The notes: generated from the letters alone by a model not told the origin. A DNA stretch of 64,000 nt from Mitsuokella multacida DSM 20544 (GCF_000155955.1 NZ_GG697141.2:124001-188000), one strand, 5' to 3'. Shown: positions 32,824 to 42,636, counted from the first letter of the stretch. A program made the numbers and translations.

Positions 32824-33524
32824 ACATGCGCAAGAAACTCGATATCTCTGCATATCTCGTGGTGGGACCGGAGAACACCTTGGGCCGGCCCGTCGGGGAC
32901 ATCATCCGGGCGGCGGTCGAGAATGGCTTCACCTGCCTGCAGATCCGCTCGAAGACGGCTTCGGCCAGAGAGCTCATCGCGCTCTGCTGCGAGGCAGCGG
33001 ATGTCCTGCAGGCGCTCGGCAAGGCGGAAGACGTCGTGCTGCTCGTCGATGACCGGCTCGACGTCGTGCTCGCCGCGCGCGAGGCGGGCATCAAGGTCGA
33101 TGGCATCCACGTCGGCCAGAGCGACATCCCCGTCGCGGTCTGCCGCAAGTTCTTGGGCCCTGAGGCAGTCATCGGGCTGTCGGCGCGCACGCAGGAGCTG
33201 CTCAACTACGTCCGTCAGGCCGATACACGGGACATCGACTACTTTGGCGCCGGCCCGCTGCACGAGACGGCGACGAAGCCCGACTGCGGCCGCGATGCTG
33301 CGGGACACATCATCACGCGCAGTTTCGAGGAACTCACGGAGCTCCATGCCATCAGCCCCGTGCCGGTCGTCGTCGGCGGCGGCGTCAAGGCGCGCGACCT
33401 GCCCGCCCTGCGCAAGACGGGCGTCGATGGCTTCTTCGTCGTCAGCGCCGTGGCAGGAGCCGCGGACCCGGCGGCCGCCGCACGCGAGCTCGTGGCGACC
33501 TGGAAAGCTGCACCGCGTTCGTGA
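32820..33524 (+). CDS. thiE: Thiamine phosphate synthase
   Basis: 234 residues; start overlaps the previous stop (ATGA). TIM-barrel with family motifs: CLQIRSKTASARELI, LLVDDRLDVVLA, DGIHVGQSDIP, GLSARTQELL, DYFGAGPLHETATKPDC and VVGGGV for phosphate binding. It joins thiazole phosphate and HMP diphosphate to thiamine phosphate. With thiM it gives a salvage branch; thiC, thiD and thiG are not in the window. Confidence 0.93.
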   Translation: MNMRKKLDISAYLVVGPENTLGRPVGDIIRAAVENGFTCLQIRSKTASARELIALCCEAADVLQALGKAEDVVLLVDDRLDVVLAAREAGIKVDGIHVGQSDIPVAVCRKFLGPEAVIGLSARTQELLNYVRQADTRDIDYFGAGPLHETATKPDCGRDAAGHIITRSFEELTELHAISPVPVVVGGGVKARDLPALRKTGVDGFFVVSAVAGAADPAAAARELVATWKAAPRS

Positions 33525-33544
33525 TACCTGACCGAGCCTAGAGA

Positions 33545-33578
33545 GACGGGTGCCATTCATGGCACTCGTCTTTTTTTT
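33545..33578 (+). terminator. Terminator of the thi operon
   Basis: GACGGGTGCCA pairs with TGGCACTCGTC (33545-33570), followed by eight T. Confidence 0.92.
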
Positions 33579-33647
33579 CGACAGAGCCTATGATAAAATG
33601 GATAAAATGAGAAGAGAAGTACAGGATAGAGAAAAGAGGGATGTATC

Positions 33648-34223
33648 TTGCGATTGATTGTCGGGATTTCGGGAGCCAGCGGTGTCATCATGGGCTGGTA
33701 TCTCCTGCGGGCGCTGCATGAGATGCCGGAGGTGGAGACGCATCTGATCATCACCGAGGGGGCGGCAGTGACGTTCCCGTATGAGACGGAGCTCTCATTG
33801 GCGGAGGTCTGTGCTCTCGCGGACGTCGTGCACGATAACCACGACATGGCGGCCTCGATATCGAGCGGCTCGTACGAGACGGATGGCATGATCATCATCC
33901 CCTGCAGCATGAAGACGGTGGCCGGCATCGTCAGCGGCTATACGGATGACCTCCTGCTGCGGGCGGCCGATGTCTGCCTCAAGGAAGGGCGCAAGGTCGT
34001 CATCGTGCCGCGCGAGATGCCGATGAGCCGCATCCATCTGCGCAACATCAAGGAGGCAGCCGATTACGGCTGCTGTGTCGTGCCGCCTGTCTTGACGTTC
34101 TACAACGGCGCGGATACGGTCGAGAAGCAGATCCAGCACATCATCGGCAAGGTCCTCATGCAGTTTCACCTCCATTCCCGCGACTTCGTGCCCTGGCAGG
34201 GCAGCGATGCAGCGGGCCGCTGA
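33648..34223 (+). CDS. ubiX: UbiX-family flavin prenyltransferase
   Basis: 191 residues from TTG 33648, behind GAAAAGAGGG. Family signatures: VGISGASGVIMGWYLLRAL at the N-terminus (FMN-binding loop), VPREMPMSRIHLRNI and CCVVPPVLTFYNG. UbiX/Pad1 proteins make prenylated FMN for UbiD-type decarboxylases. No ubiD partner is adjacent, so the client decarboxylase is unknown. It is alone between the thi operon terminator and the clpB promoter. Confidence 0.9.
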   Translation: MRLIVGISGASGVIMGWYLLRALHEMPEVETHLIITEGAAVTFPYETELSLAEVCALADVVHDNHDMAASISSGSYETDGMIIIPCSMKTVAGIVSGYTDDLLLRAADVCLKEGRKVVIVPREMPMSRIHLRNIKEAADYGCCVVPPVLTFYNGADTVEKQIQHIIGKVLMQFHLHSRDFVPWQGSDAAGR

Positions 34224-34234
34224 AAAAATTTAAA

Positions 34235-34281
34235 AATAAAGTCAAAAAGTCAGAAAAACCATTTGACTTTTTGACTTTATT
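34235..34281. promoter_or_regulatory. 18-bp perfect inverted repeat, putative heat-shock operator
   Basis: Arms 34235-34252 and 34264-34281 are exact reverse complements, separated by 11 bases. Each contains AGTCAAA/TGACTTT units in tandem. It overlaps the -35 box of the clpB promoter. The units resemble CtsR half-sites (GGTCAAA type), but their spacing is 8 and not 10 bases, and the whole is an inverted repeat of direct repeats. Confidence 0.7.
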
Positions 34282-34290
34282 CGCTATAAT
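34263..34290 (+). promoter_or_regulatory. clpB promoter
   Basis: TTGACT (34263-34268), 16-base spacer, TATAAT (34285-34290). The predicted transcript starts about 60 bases before the clpB ATG. Confidence 0.85.
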
Positions 34291-34356
34291 AGGATATAGA
34301 AACGATCAAGTTTCAGAATAATGAAGATAATAAGAGCGATTATGGAGGATACGATT

Positions 34357-36957
34357 ATGGGACAAGAAAAATACACAGCGAAGACGCTGGCGGCCCTGCA
34401 ATCCGCTCAGCAGATCGCAGCCATGAAATACCATCAGGAGATCACGTCGGCACACGTCCTGCTGGCTCTGGCCAAAGAGCCGGAGGGGCTGCTGGCCACG
34501 ATCTTTGAGGAGTGCCAGACGGATATGCCGATGCTCAAGGCAAGACTCGAGCAGGAGCTCGCGAAGATCCCGAGCGTCAAGGGCACGGACCGCCTCGGCA
34601 TGGGCATGGACATGGTCCGCGTGCTCGGCCGCGCTGAGGAATACGCCAAGTCCATGAAGGATGACTATGTGTCGACGGAGCACCTGCTGCTGGCTCTCGC
34701 GACGGATGGCAGCAGTGAAGTACAGGACATCTGCCGTCAGTTCCACCTGACGAAGTCCGCGATCCAGGCGTCAATTCGTAAGAACCGCAAGCAGAATGTC
34801 ACGACGGACAACCCGGAGGAAGGCTATAAGTCCCTCGAGAAGTTCGGCCGCGACCTCACGGCAGCGGCGCGCGCCGGCAAGCTCGACCCGGTCATCGGCC
34901 GTGATGAGGAGATTCGCCGCACGATTGAGATTCTTTCCCGCCGCACGAAGAACAACCCGGTGCTCATCGGTGAGCCGGGCGTCGGCAAGACGGCCATCGT
35001 CGAAGGACTCGCGCGCCGCATCGTGGCGGGCGATGTGCCGGAGTCGCTGAAGAACAAGACGCTCTTCTCGCTCGACATGGGCTCTCTGATTGCCGGTGCG
35101 AAGTACCGTGGCGAGTTCGAGGAACGCCTCAAGAGCGTGCTCAACGAGATCGCGAAGTCGGACGGCCAGATCCTGCTCTTCATCGATGAGCTCCACACGG
35201 TCGTCGGCGCTGGCGCGACGGAAGGCGCGATGGATGCCGGCAACCTCTTGAAGCCGATGCTGGCCCGCGGCGAACTGCGCTGCATCGGTGCGACGACGCT
35301 CAACGAGTACCGCAAGTACATCGAGAAGGATACGGCCCTCGAGCGCCGCTTCCAGCCGGTCATGGTCGGTGAGCCGAGCGTCGAGGATACCATCTCGATC
35401 CTGCGCGGCCTCAAGGAGCGCTATGAGGTCCATCATGGTGTGCGCATCCGCGATGCGGCTCTCGTCGCCGCGGCAACGCTCTCGGACCGCTACATCTCGG
35501 ACCGCTTCCTGCCGGATAAGGCCATCGACCTCGTCGATGAAGCCGCGGCAAAGCTGCGCACGGAGATTGAATCCATGCCGCAGCCGCTCGATGAGATCCG
35601 CCGCAAGATTATGCAGCTCGAGATCGAGGAGCAGGCTCTGAAGAAGGAGACGGATGAAGCTTCGAAGGAGAAGCTCCAGAAGATCACGAAGGAGAAAGAG
35701 AAACTCCAGAAGGAGGAGGGCGAGCTCAAGACCCAGTGGGAGACGGAGAAGAACGCCATCCTGCGCGTCCGTGCCATCAAGAAAGAGATTGACGGCGTGA
35801 ACAGCGAGATGGAAGCCGCCGAGCGCGCCTACGACCTCAACCGCATGTCGGAACTCAAGTACGGCAAGCTGCCAGAGCTCCAGAAGAAGCTCAAGGAAGA
35901 AGAGACCATCATCGCGGCGAAGTCGAAGGACAACCGCCTGCTCAAAGAAGAAGTCGGCGAAGAGGATATCGCACAGGTCGTCAGCCGCTGGACGGGCATC
36001 CCGATGACGAAGATGCTGACGGGCGAGCGTGAGAAGCTGCTGCACCTCGAAGATGTGCTGCACGCCCGCGTCGTCGGTCAGGATGAAGCCGTCAAGGCCG
36101 TCAGCGAGGCCATCCTGCGCGCACGCGCCGGCATCAAGGATCCGAACCGCCCGATCGGTTCGTTCATCTTCCTCGGCCCGACGGGTGTCGGCAAGACGGA
36201 GCTCGCGAAGACCCTTGCTGAGGCACTCTTCGATGATGAGCGCAGCATGATCCGCATCGATATGTCGGAGTACATGGAGAAGCACAGCGTATCGCGCCTC
36301 ATTGGCGCGCCTCCGGGATACGTCGGCTACGATGAGGGCGGCCAGCTCACAGAGGCCGTGCGCCGTCGTCCGTACAGCGTCATCCTGCTCGATGAGATCG
36401 AGAAAGCGCATCGCGATGTCTTCAACGTGCTGCTGCAGATCCTCGACGATGGCCGCCTGACGGATGGCAAGGGCCGTGTGGTCAACTTCAAGAATACGGT
36501 CATCATCATGACCTCGAACCTCGGCTCGCATGAGATCCTCAACAAGAGCTACGAAGAGGCGAAGGGCGCGGTCAAGGAAATCCTCAAGGATTACTTCCGT
36601 CCGGAATTCCTCAACCGTGTCGATGACATCATCGTGTTCAAGGCCCTCCAGAAGGAGCAGGTCAAGAACATCGCGGCCATCATGCTCAAGAGCCTCAGCG
36701 ACCGCCTCGAGAAGCAGATCAAGATCTCGCTGACGTGGACGGACGAGGCGTTGACGGCACTGGCCGACAAGGGCTTCGACCCGAACTTCGGTGCCCGTCC
36801 GCTGCGCCGTCTGCTGACACATACGGTCGAGACCTCTCTGTCGAAGCAGATCATCCGCGGCGACGTCCGCGAGGGCGATACCGTCGAAATCGGCTACGAC
36901 GGGACGAACTTCACGTTCAAGACACTCCCCCGTGTCAAGACGGAAGAGGAAGCATAA
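34357..36957 (+). CDS. clpB: ATP-dependent disaggregase ClpB
   Basis: 866 residues. ATG 34357 is chosen over ATGs at 34321 and 34342, because GGAGG lies just upstream and the protein then begins [15 protein letters not shown] like the family. N-terminal Clp_N repeats (1-145), first AAA+ module with [13 protein letters not shown] and [13 protein letters not shown], a Lys/Glu-rich coiled-coil middle domain (about 400-520), second AAA+ module with [12 protein letters not shown] and LLDEIEKAH. ClpB extracts aggregated proteins together with DnaK. Likely heat-induced through the inverted repeat in its promoter. Confidence 0.97.
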   Translation: MGQEKYTAKTLAALQSAQQIAAMKYHQEITSAHVLLALAKEPEGLLATIFEECQTDMPMLKARLEQELAKIPSVKGTDRLGMGMDMVRVLGRAEEYAKSMKDDYVSTEHLLLALATDGSSEVQDICRQFHLTKSAIQASIRKNRKQNVTTDNPEEGYKSLEKFGRDLTAAARAGKLDPVIGRDEEIRRTIEILSRRTKNNPVLIGEPGVGKTAIVEGLARRIVAGDVPESLKNKTLFSLDMGSLIAGAKYRGEFEERLKSVLNEIAKSDGQILLFIDELHTVVGAGATEGAMDAGNLLKPMLARGELRCIGATTLNEYRKYIEKDTALERRFQPVMVGEPSVEDTISILRGLKERYEVHHGVRIRDAALVAAATLSDRYISDRFLPDKAIDLVDEAAAKLRTEIESMPQPLDEIRRKIMQLEIEEQALKKETDEASKEKLQKITKEKEKLQKEEGELKTQWETEKNAILRVRAIKKEIDGVNSEMEAAERAYDLNRMSELKYGKLPELQKKLKEEETIIAAKSKDNRLLKEEVGEEDIAQVVSRWTGIPMTKMLTGEREKLLHLEDVLHARVVGQDEAVKAVSEAILRARAGIKDPNRPIGSFIFLGPTGVGKTELAKTLAEALFDDERSMIRIDMSEYMEKHSVSRLIGAPPGYVGYDEGGQLTEAVRRRPYSVILLDEIEKAHRDVFNVLLQILDDGRLTDGKGRVVNFKNTVIIMTSNLGSHEILNKSYEEAKGAVKEILKDYFRPEFLNRVDDIIVFKALQKEQVKNIAAIMLKSLSDRLEKQIKISLTWTDEALTALADKGFDPNFGARPLRRLLTHTVETSLSKQIIRGDVREGDTVEIGYDGTNFTFKTLPRVKTEEEA

Positions 36958-36987
36958 GCTGCCCCTTCTCATACAACCCCCTGAATA

Positions 36988-37022
36988 AAAAATCCGGGAG
37001 CCTCATGGCTCTCGGATTTTTT
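36988..37022. terminator. Terminator between convergent clpB and deacetylase genes
   Basis: AAATCCGGGAGCC pairs with GGCTCTCGGATTT around TCAT; A-run on the left and T-run on the right make it usable from both sides. Confidence 0.88.
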
Positions 37023-37034
37023 CGCGTTATTGTG

Positions 37035-37880
37035 TTATGGTGCCGGGACGAATTTTGCGAGGATGGTGTGGCCGTTCTTGACGAGGCTGCGGCTCAGCGC
37101 GTCGAGCGGCGCGAAGATCGGCGCGTATTCGAGGCGCAGGCGGAAGCGCAGGAACTGGTGCGAGTTGCAGCCGAAGATTGGCACGCGGTCGAGAATGTAG
37201 GGGTTCTCGTCCGGGTTGGCCAGTCCGTAGTGAACGGTGAAGGCGGCGCGGTAGCCGGCTTCCTTCGTCATGCGCTCGAGCTCTTCGTCGTACGAGCCGC
37301 ACGGGTAGGCGATGAAGTTGATGGGCTTGCCGAGGCGCCACTCGAGCGCCTTCTTGGAGCTGTCGAGCTGATGCCATACCTGGTCAGCCGGAATCTTGTC
37401 GAGTTCCGGATGGGAGAGCGTGTGGCTCTCGAAATCGATGAGGCCGCTCTGCTGCATCTCATCGACCTGCGCCCAGGTCATGTAATTGGGGTAGGTGCCG
37501 ATGAAGTCCGAGATCAGGAAGATCGTGCCCTTGAGGTTATACTTCTCGAGGATCGGGTAGGCGTTCTTGTAGTTGTCGACGTAGCCGTCGTCGAAGGTCA
37601 GGATGACGGGCTTCTCGGGCAGTGGCGTGCCGTTCTCCCAGGCATCCATCATCTCTTCCGGCGTAATCGTGTGGTAGCCGTTGTCGGAGAGGTATTTCAT
37701 CTGCTCGTCGAACTCGTCGGAGTGGACCGTCAGGGAATTCTCGTCGCGGTCGTTGATCTGGTGGTAGTTGAGCACCGGCACGGCACGGGTGGCCGAATGC
37801 ATGCGGTAGGCACAGAGTCCAAGCACCGCCAAGAAGATTATCAACAGGAACAGCAGGATTCGTTTGATCCAGGTAGTCAT
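37035..37880 (-). CDS. Membrane-anchored polysaccharide deacetylase (CE4/NodB)
   Basis: 281 residues with an N-terminal membrane helix (about 6-24). NodB motifs: PVILTFDDGY (Asp97/Asp98), ESHTLSHPELD (His153, His157) and IAYPCGSYDEE, that is, the metal-binding triad of carbohydrate esterase family 4. The HYHQ-like start VPVLNYHQIND resembles PgaB/IcaB-type N-terminal strands. It probably removes acetyl groups from surface polysaccharide or peptidoglycan outside the cytoplasmic membrane; substrate unknown. Minus strand, divergent from map. Confidence 0.88.
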   Translation of the reverse strand: MTTWIKRILLFLLIIFLAVLGLCAYRMHSATRAVPVLNYHQINDRDENSLTVHSDEFDEQMKYLSDNGYHTITPEEMMDAWENGTPLPEKPVILTFDDGYVDNYKNAYPILEKYNLKGTIFLISDFIGTYPNYMTWAQVDEMQQSGLIDFESHTLSHPELDKIPADQVWHQLDSSKKALEWRLGKPINFIAYPCGSYDEELERMTKEAGYRAAFTVHYGLANPDENPYILDRVPIFGCNSHQFLRFRLRLEYAPIFAPLDALSRSLVKNGHTILAKFVPAP

Positions 37881-38017
37881 CGAGACACATCCTTTTCATT
37901 CATACAATACGCTCTTGCGATGGGAACGCGCCCATCTATATACATATCGTTTAGTATATAACAAGCGGGAAATGAGGTCAAGGAAGGGGAGAAGAGCTCA
38001 GCGGAGCAGAAAAGGTT

Positions 38018-38045
38018 TTACAAATCGTCAAATCGGCTTATAATG
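38018..38045 (+). promoter_or_regulatory. map promoter
   Basis: TTTACA (38018-38023) and TATAAT (38040-38045) with a 16-base spacer, in the gap between the divergent deacetylase and map genes. Confidence 0.7.
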
Positions 38046-38142
38046 ATATAGGTATGACATGCATAAGGATTTGGCGGCAGATTGCCGTTCATCCCATGGA
38101 ACATCTCAAGGATATCGCATGGATAAAGGAGTAATTCACCAT

Positions 38143-39015
38143 ATGATGAGAAACGATTTATGCTGGTGTGGCAGCGGCAAGAAGTACAAGAAATGCCACG
38201 AAGATTTCGATGAGCGCATTGCGGAGATGAAGTTTGACATCTTCCGCGGTCAGGTGCGCCCGCCGAAGAAGATCATCAATAACGAGAAGGACATCGCAGG
38301 CGTGCGTGCAGCCGGCGTCATCAACGACGGCGCGCTCGACCTCATGACCGAGATGGTACGTCCGGGCATTGACACGGCGACGCTCGACCAGGCTGCAGCG
38401 GACTACATCCGTGAGCGCGGCGGCATCCCGGCCTGCCTCAACTACGAAGGCTATCCGAAGAACGTCTGCATCTCGATCAATGAGGTCGTCTGCCACGGCA
38501 TCCCGTCGAAGAAGACCATCCTCAAGGAAGGTGACATCGTCAACATCGACATCACGACGATCCTCAACGGCTACTACGCCGATGCCTCGCGCATGTACAT
38601 CGTCGGTAAGACTTCGCCGGAAGCGGAGAAGCTCGTGCGCGTCACGAAGGAATGCATGGAGCTCGGCGTCCAGGCCATCCGCCCCTGGCACTTCCTCGGC
38701 GACATCGGCGCCGCTTGCGAGGCGCACGCGCATGAGAATGGTTACTCTGTCGTCACGGACCTCGGCGGCCACGGCGTCGGCAAGGACTTCCACCTCGAGC
38801 CGTTCGTGCCGCACGTCGGCGAGAAGGACACGGGCATGTTGCTCGTGCCGGGCATGATCCTGACGGTCGAGCCGATGATCAACGAGGGCAGTTACAAGGT
38901 CGTCGTCGACAAGGGCGATGGCTGGACCGTCCGCACGAAGGATGGCAAGCTCTCCGCGCAGTGGGAGAACACGGTGCTCGTCACGGAGACGGGGACGGAA
39001 GTCCTCTCGTCCTGA
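38143..39015 (+). CDS. map: Methionine aminopeptidase with N-terminal SEC-C motif
   Basis: 290 residues from ATG 38143, with AAAGGAG 11 bases upstream; an open frame extends to 38059 without support. The N-terminus has a zinc-binding SEC-C motif (LCWCGSGKKYKKCHEDF), then the type I aminopeptidase fold. Metal ligands are visible: Asp in DIVNIDITT and YYADASRM, His in GHGVGKDFH, Glu in LTVEPMI and WENTVLV. It removes initiator methionine from new proteins; SEC-C may dock it to ribosomes. Confidence 0.95.
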   Translation: MMRNDLCWCGSGKKYKKCHEDFDERIAEMKFDIFRGQVRPPKKIINNEKDIAGVRAAGVINDGALDLMTEMVRPGIDTATLDQAAADYIRERGGIPACLNYEGYPKNVCISINEVVCHGIPSKKTILKEGDIVNIDITTILNGYYADASRMYIVGKTSPEAEKLVRVTKECMELGVQAIRPWHFLGDIGAACEAHAHENGYSVVTDLGGHGVGKDFHLEPFVPHVGEKDTGMLLVPGMILTVEPMINEGSYKVVVDKGDGWTVRTKDGKLSAQWENTVLVTETGTEVLSS

Positions 39016-39052
39016 TGGGCAGGAAGAATAAAAAGGATAAGAGGATAGAGAT

Positions 39053-40378
39053 ATGACAACATTCCAGGAACTCGGCATCCGCCCCGCACTCTGCGACGTC
39101 CTGCGCAGTCACGGCATCAAGGAGGCGACGCCGGTGCAGGAGAAGGCGATGCCGCTCGTGCGCGCCGGCCATGACTGCATCGTCAAGGCGCAGACGGGCA
39201 CGGGCAAGACGCTCGCCTTCCTGCTGCCGATCATCGAGAAGATCAAGCCGCAGGCCGCTGTCACGCAGGCGCTCGTCATCACGCCGACGCGCGAGCTGGC
39301 CATCCAGATCGCCAAGGTCGCGCAGTCGCTCTCTGCTGCAGCCGACATCTCCTCGCTCGTCATCTTCGGCGGGCAGGACATCGAGCGCCAGAAGCAGAAG
39401 CTCCGCCGCCACCCGCAGCTCATCATCGGCACGCCGGGCCGCCTGCTCGACCACCTGCGCCGCCAGACAATCGACCTCTCGCAGGTCAACAAGGTCGTCC
39501 TCGACGAGGCCGATGAGATGATGCGCCTCGGCTTCATCGAGGACGTCGAGACGCTGCTCGAGGCGACGGCCGCGGACCGCCAGCTCATGCTGTTTTCCGC
39601 GACGATGCCGGACCGCGTCAAGGCACTTTCGGCACGCTACATGACAGCGCCGCAGAATCTCGAGATCAAGTCGGAGCACGTGACGCTCGATGCCATCGAC
39701 CAGGTCATCATCGACACGCGCGAGGAGACGAAGATCGACAAGCTCTGCGAGATCATCAATCAGGAGCAGCCGTACCTCGCGATGGTCTTCTGCCATACGA
39801 AGCAGCGCGCACACATGGTCACGATGGCGCTCGCGGCGCGCGGTTACCTCGTCGATGAGCTGCACGGCGACCTCTCGCAGGTCCAGCGCACGCTCGTCCT
39901 CAAGCGCTTCCGCAAGGCAGAGCTCCAGATTCTCTGCGCGACGGACATCGCGGCGCGCGGCCTCGACATCGAGGGCGTCACACACGTCTTCAACTACGAC
40001 ATCCCGCACGATGCGGAGAGCTACATCCACCGCATCGGGCGCACGGGCCGCGCGGGCGAGCGCGGCAAGGCCATCACCTTCGTCAACGCGCGCCAGTACG
40101 ACCTGCTGCGCCGCATTGAGGGCGGCATTAAGGACAGGATCCGCAAGCAGCGCTCGGAGCGCGGCCGCCGTCACAAGGAGAAGCAGGAGCAGATCCTCAA
40201 GGAAATCCGCGAGAAGCGCGAGGAGAAGAAGGCTAAGCGCAAGCCGCTCTCGAAGTACGCCAACCGCAAGGGCGCTTCGCACAAGGGCCGCAACGACCGC
40301 AGCCGCCGCCAGAAGGCACATGGCACGAAGTCGAACCTCGGCCACCGCGCCAAGCCGGGGCGCTCCGGCAAGCACTGA
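39053..40378 (+). CDS. DEAD-box ATP-dependent RNA helicase
   Basis: 441 residues. All core motifs are present: Q motif (TPVQEKAM), AQTGTGKT, PTRELA, GTPGRLLDH, VLDEADEMM, FSATMP, ATDIAARGLDIE and YIHRIGRTGRAG. The C-terminal 70 residues are very Arg/Lys-rich (RNDRSRRQKAHG) and probably bind RNA. It resembles CshA/RhlE-type helicases involved in ribosome assembly and mRNA decay. It follows map by 37 bases, probably the same transcript. Confidence 0.93.
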   Translation: MTTFQELGIRPALCDVLRSHGIKEATPVQEKAMPLVRAGHDCIVKAQTGTGKTLAFLLPIIEKIKPQAAVTQALVITPTRELAIQIAKVAQSLSAAADISSLVIFGGQDIERQKQKLRRHPQLIIGTPGRLLDHLRRQTIDLSQVNKVVLDEADEMMRLGFIEDVETLLEATAADRQLMLFSATMPDRVKALSARYMTAPQNLEIKSEHVTLDAIDQVIIDTREETKIDKLCEIINQEQPYLAMVFCHTKQRAHMVTMALAARGYLVDELHGDLSQVQRTLVLKRFRKAELQILCATDIAARGLDIEGVTHVFNYDIPHDAESYIHRIGRTGRAGERGKAITFVNARQYDLLRRIEGGIKDRIRKQRSERGRRHKEKQEQILKEIREKREEKKAKRKPLSKYANRKGASHKGRNDRSRRQKAHGTKSNLGHRAKPGRSGKH

Positions 40379-40405
40379 GACAGCTGCATCACGATGGAGC
40401 AAGAC

Positions 40406-40442
40406 ATCAGCTGCCCGGACTACCCGGGCGGCTGATTTTTTT
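40406..40442 (+). terminator. Terminator after the helicase gene
   Basis: ATCAGC and GCCCGG pair with CCGGGC and GGCTGAT around a short loop, followed by TTTTTTT. Confidence 0.88.
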
Positions 40443-40470
40443 GCTTTTTGCGCTGTTTTTGCGAAAAAAG

Positions 40471-40499
40471 TTGTCAAAAATTTTACATAACAATAGAAT
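40471..40499 (+). promoter_or_regulatory. Probable pfp promoter
   Basis: TTGTCA (40471-40476) and TAGAAT (40494-40499) with a 17-base spacer; leaves a leader of about 110 bases before the ATG. Confidence 0.6.
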
Positions 40500-40615
40500 G
40501 CAAGCAGGAATATGGAGAAAAAAGACGAATAAATGTAACTGTAATCAGATTCGAGTACGAGTATATCGATGATATGAAGTACCGAACGCACCAAAAGACT
40601 TAAGGGGGAATTTCC

Positions 40616-41917
40616 ATGATCGGCATCAAGAACGTTATCGCAATCGTCTGCGGCGGTGGCCCGGCTCCTGGCATCAACAGCGTCATCTCTGGCATCACGA
40701 ATGAGGCGACGCGCCATGGCTGGGATGTGCTCGGCATCTATGATGGCTTCTCGAGACTCGCGCGTGGTGAGAAGAACTACGTCCGCCTCGAGCCGAAAGA
40801 CATCAGCCACATCCACATGGCAGGCGGCTGCATCCTCAAGATGAGCCGTTTCAACCCGACGAAGAAGGAGTCCGACCTGCGCACGGTCGTCGAGACGCTG
40901 ACGGAGCTCGGCGTCACGCACCTCGTGACGATCGGCGGCGATGACACGGCCTACAGCTCGGCAGCTGTCTCGGAAGAGGCGCGCAAGATGGGCCGCACGA
41001 TCAATGTCGTCCATGTGCCGAAGACCATCGACAACGACCTGCCGCTGCCGGAGGGCGTGCCGACGTTCGGCTTCGAGACGGCCCGCGCCTTTGCGACGAC
41101 GGAGATCGAGAACCTCATGGAAGATGCGCGCACGACGAACAACCGCTGGTACTTCACGATCGCCATGGGCCGCACGGCTGGCCACCTGGCACTCGGCATG
41201 GGCCGCAGTGCCGGCGCTGCCATCACGATCATCCCGGAGGAGTTCCCGCAGAAGAAGATCCCACTGCAGCAGCTCGTCGACATCATCACGGGCTCCATCG
41301 TCAAGCGCTACCTGACGGGTAAGAACTACGGCGTAGCTGTCATTGCCGAAGGCGTCATCGAGAAGATCGCGCCGGAGGACTTCAAGAAGCTCGGCGAGGT
41401 CGTGACGGATGAGCATGGCCACATCCGCTATAGCGAGCTCGACTTTGGTGAGATCCTCAAGCAGGCGGTGCTCGCCGAGGTCAAGAAGATCGGCATCAAG
41501 GTCTCCATCATCGATAAGGAAATCGGCTATGAGCTGCGCTGCACGGCGCCGATTGCTTACGATATCGACTATGCGCGCTCGCTCGGTTATTCGGCCGTCC
41601 GCTTCCTCATGCGCGGCGACAGCGGCGCCCTGATCTCCATCCAGAACAATGAGGCTGTGCCGATGCGCTTCGAGGACATCAAGGACCCGGCCACGGGCAA
41701 GACGCGCGTGCGCAAGGTCAACATCAAATCCGTCCAGTACCGCATCGCGCGCGGCTCGATGATGCGCATGGAGAAGGAGGATCTCGACGATCCGGGTCTT
41801 GCCAATGCTTACCGCATGACGCCGAAGGAATTCAAGGCGCGCTATGCTTATCTCTTTGAGACGGGCGAGGAGCAGCCAGCTCCAGCGGCGAAGGATGCAG
41901 GCGAGAAGAAGGCATAA
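40616..41917 (+). CDS. pfp: PPi-type 6-phosphofructokinase
   Basis: 433 residues behind AAGGGGGAA. Nucleotide/phosphate loop CGGGPAPGINSVI, then GGDDTAYS and PKTIDNDLPLP. In this family an Asp after GGD and Lys in PKTIDND mark pyrophosphate use, whereas ATP enzymes have GGDG and PGTIDND. The catalytic Asp is in TIDND, and MGR substrate residues are present (AMGRTAGHLA). It converts fructose 6-phosphate to the bisphosphate reversibly, sparing ATP in glycolysis. Donor preference is inferred from residues. Single-gene unit with its own terminator. Confidence 0.9.
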   Translation: MIGIKNVIAIVCGGGPAPGINSVISGITNEATRHGWDVLGIYDGFSRLARGEKNYVRLEPKDISHIHMAGGCILKMSRFNPTKKESDLRTVVETLTELGVTHLVTIGGDDTAYSSAAVSEEARKMGRTINVVHVPKTIDNDLPLPEGVPTFGFETARAFATTEIENLMEDARTTNNRWYFTIAMGRTAGHLALGMGRSAGAAITIIPEEFPQKKIPLQQLVDIITGSIVKRYLTGKNYGVAVIAEGVIEKIAPEDFKKLGEVVTDEHGHIRYSELDFGEILKQAVLAEVKKIGIKVSIIDKEIGYELRCTAPIAYDIDYARSLGYSAVRFLMRGDSGALISIQNNEAVPMRFEDIKDPATGKTRVRKVNIKSVQYRIARGSMMRMEKEDLDDPGLANAYRMTPKEFKARYAYLFETGEEQPAPAAKDAGEKKA

Positions 41918-41960
41918 CGTGATGGTTTGCTTCTATATAAAAAAATAGAAAAGAGCCAGT

Positions 41961-41993
41961 CAGGGCAGGAAATATTCCTGCTCTGATTTTTTT
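41961..41993 (+). terminator. Terminator after pfp
   Basis: CAGGGCAGGAA pairs with TTCCTGCTCTG around a short loop, followed by ATTTTTTT. Confidence 0.88.
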
Positions 41994-42024
41994 GCGTTTT
42001 TCTCGATTTTTTTTATTTTAACAG

Positions 42025-42053
42025 TTGACAAGGCGAGGAAAAGGCTCTATAAT
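42025..42053 (+). promoter_or_regulatory. tRNA operon promoter
   Basis: TTGACA (42025-42030), 17-base spacer, TATAAT (42048-42053): a consensus promoter 45 bases before the first tRNA. Confidence 0.88.
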
Positions 42054-42097
42054 TATATCTTGTCAGCCGGAAGTGATAAAGCGACGGCAGACGATAT

Positions 42098-42173
<76 letters not shown>

Positions 42174-42206
42174 ATTTGATAATCCACATAATTGCTATAG
42201 ATTCAT

Positions 42207-42282
<76 letters not shown>

Positions 42283-42293
42283 AATGTGAGGTC

Positions 42294-42369
42294 GCTGATA
42301 TAGCTCAGTCGGTAGAGCGTATCCTTGGTAAGGATAAGGTCACCAGTTCAATCCTGGTTATCAGCTCCA
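42294..42369 (+). tRNA. tRNA-Thr (GGT)
   Basis: Cloverleaf with acceptor GCTGATA/TATCAGC, anticodon loop TTGGTAA (GGT), T-arm GGTTCAA-type CAGTTCAATCC and encoded CCA. Confidence 0.95.
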
Positions 42370-42378
42370 TTCATACAT

Positions 42379-42455
42379 GGCGGCATAGCTCAGTTGGCTA
42401 GAGCATGCGGTTCATACCCGCAGTGTCCGGAGTTCAAATCTCTGTGCCGCCACCA
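42379..42455 (+). tRNA. tRNA with CAT anticodon (elongator Met)
   Basis: Acceptor GGCGGCA/TGCCGCC fully paired, anticodon stem TGCGG/CCGCA with loop TTCATAC, encoded CCA. A CAT anticodon could also be lysidine-modified Ile2, but the body resembles elongator Met tRNAs. Confidence 0.92.
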
Positions 42456-42467
42456 ATTCATCAACTG

Positions 42468-42488
42468 AACCCCTGTTGCAGGGGTTTT
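42468..42488 (+). terminator. tRNA operon terminator
   Basis: AACCCCTG / CAGGGGTT around TTG, followed by TT. Confidence 0.8.
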
Positions 42489-42551
42489 ATTTATGCCATC
42501 TGGCAGATTGCTGCTTTCGCAAAAAGATTTCCTTTCGTCAAGGATTTTGTG

Positions 42552-42580
42552 TTGACAGCGCCTGTCAACTGTGCTAAATT
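42552..42580 (+). promoter_or_regulatory. Promoter of rpmG-secE-nusG
   Basis: TTGACA (42552-42557), 17-base spacer, TAAATT (42575-42580), about 55 bases before rpmG. Confidence 0.78.
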
Positions 42581-42636
42581 GTATTAGTGACATTATGAAA
42601 AAGTCAACTTTTGCAACGTAAGGGGTGTAATAAAGG

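Noticed and set aside
34771-36972. 733-codon minus-strand frame opposite clpB
   Set aside because: Shadow of clpB, no motif and no ribosome site.
38981-41422. 813-codon minus-strand frame across helicase and pfp genes
   Set aside because: Runs through two sense genes, a terminator and an AT-rich promoter region that translates to low-complexity Phe/Tyr; not a plausible protein.
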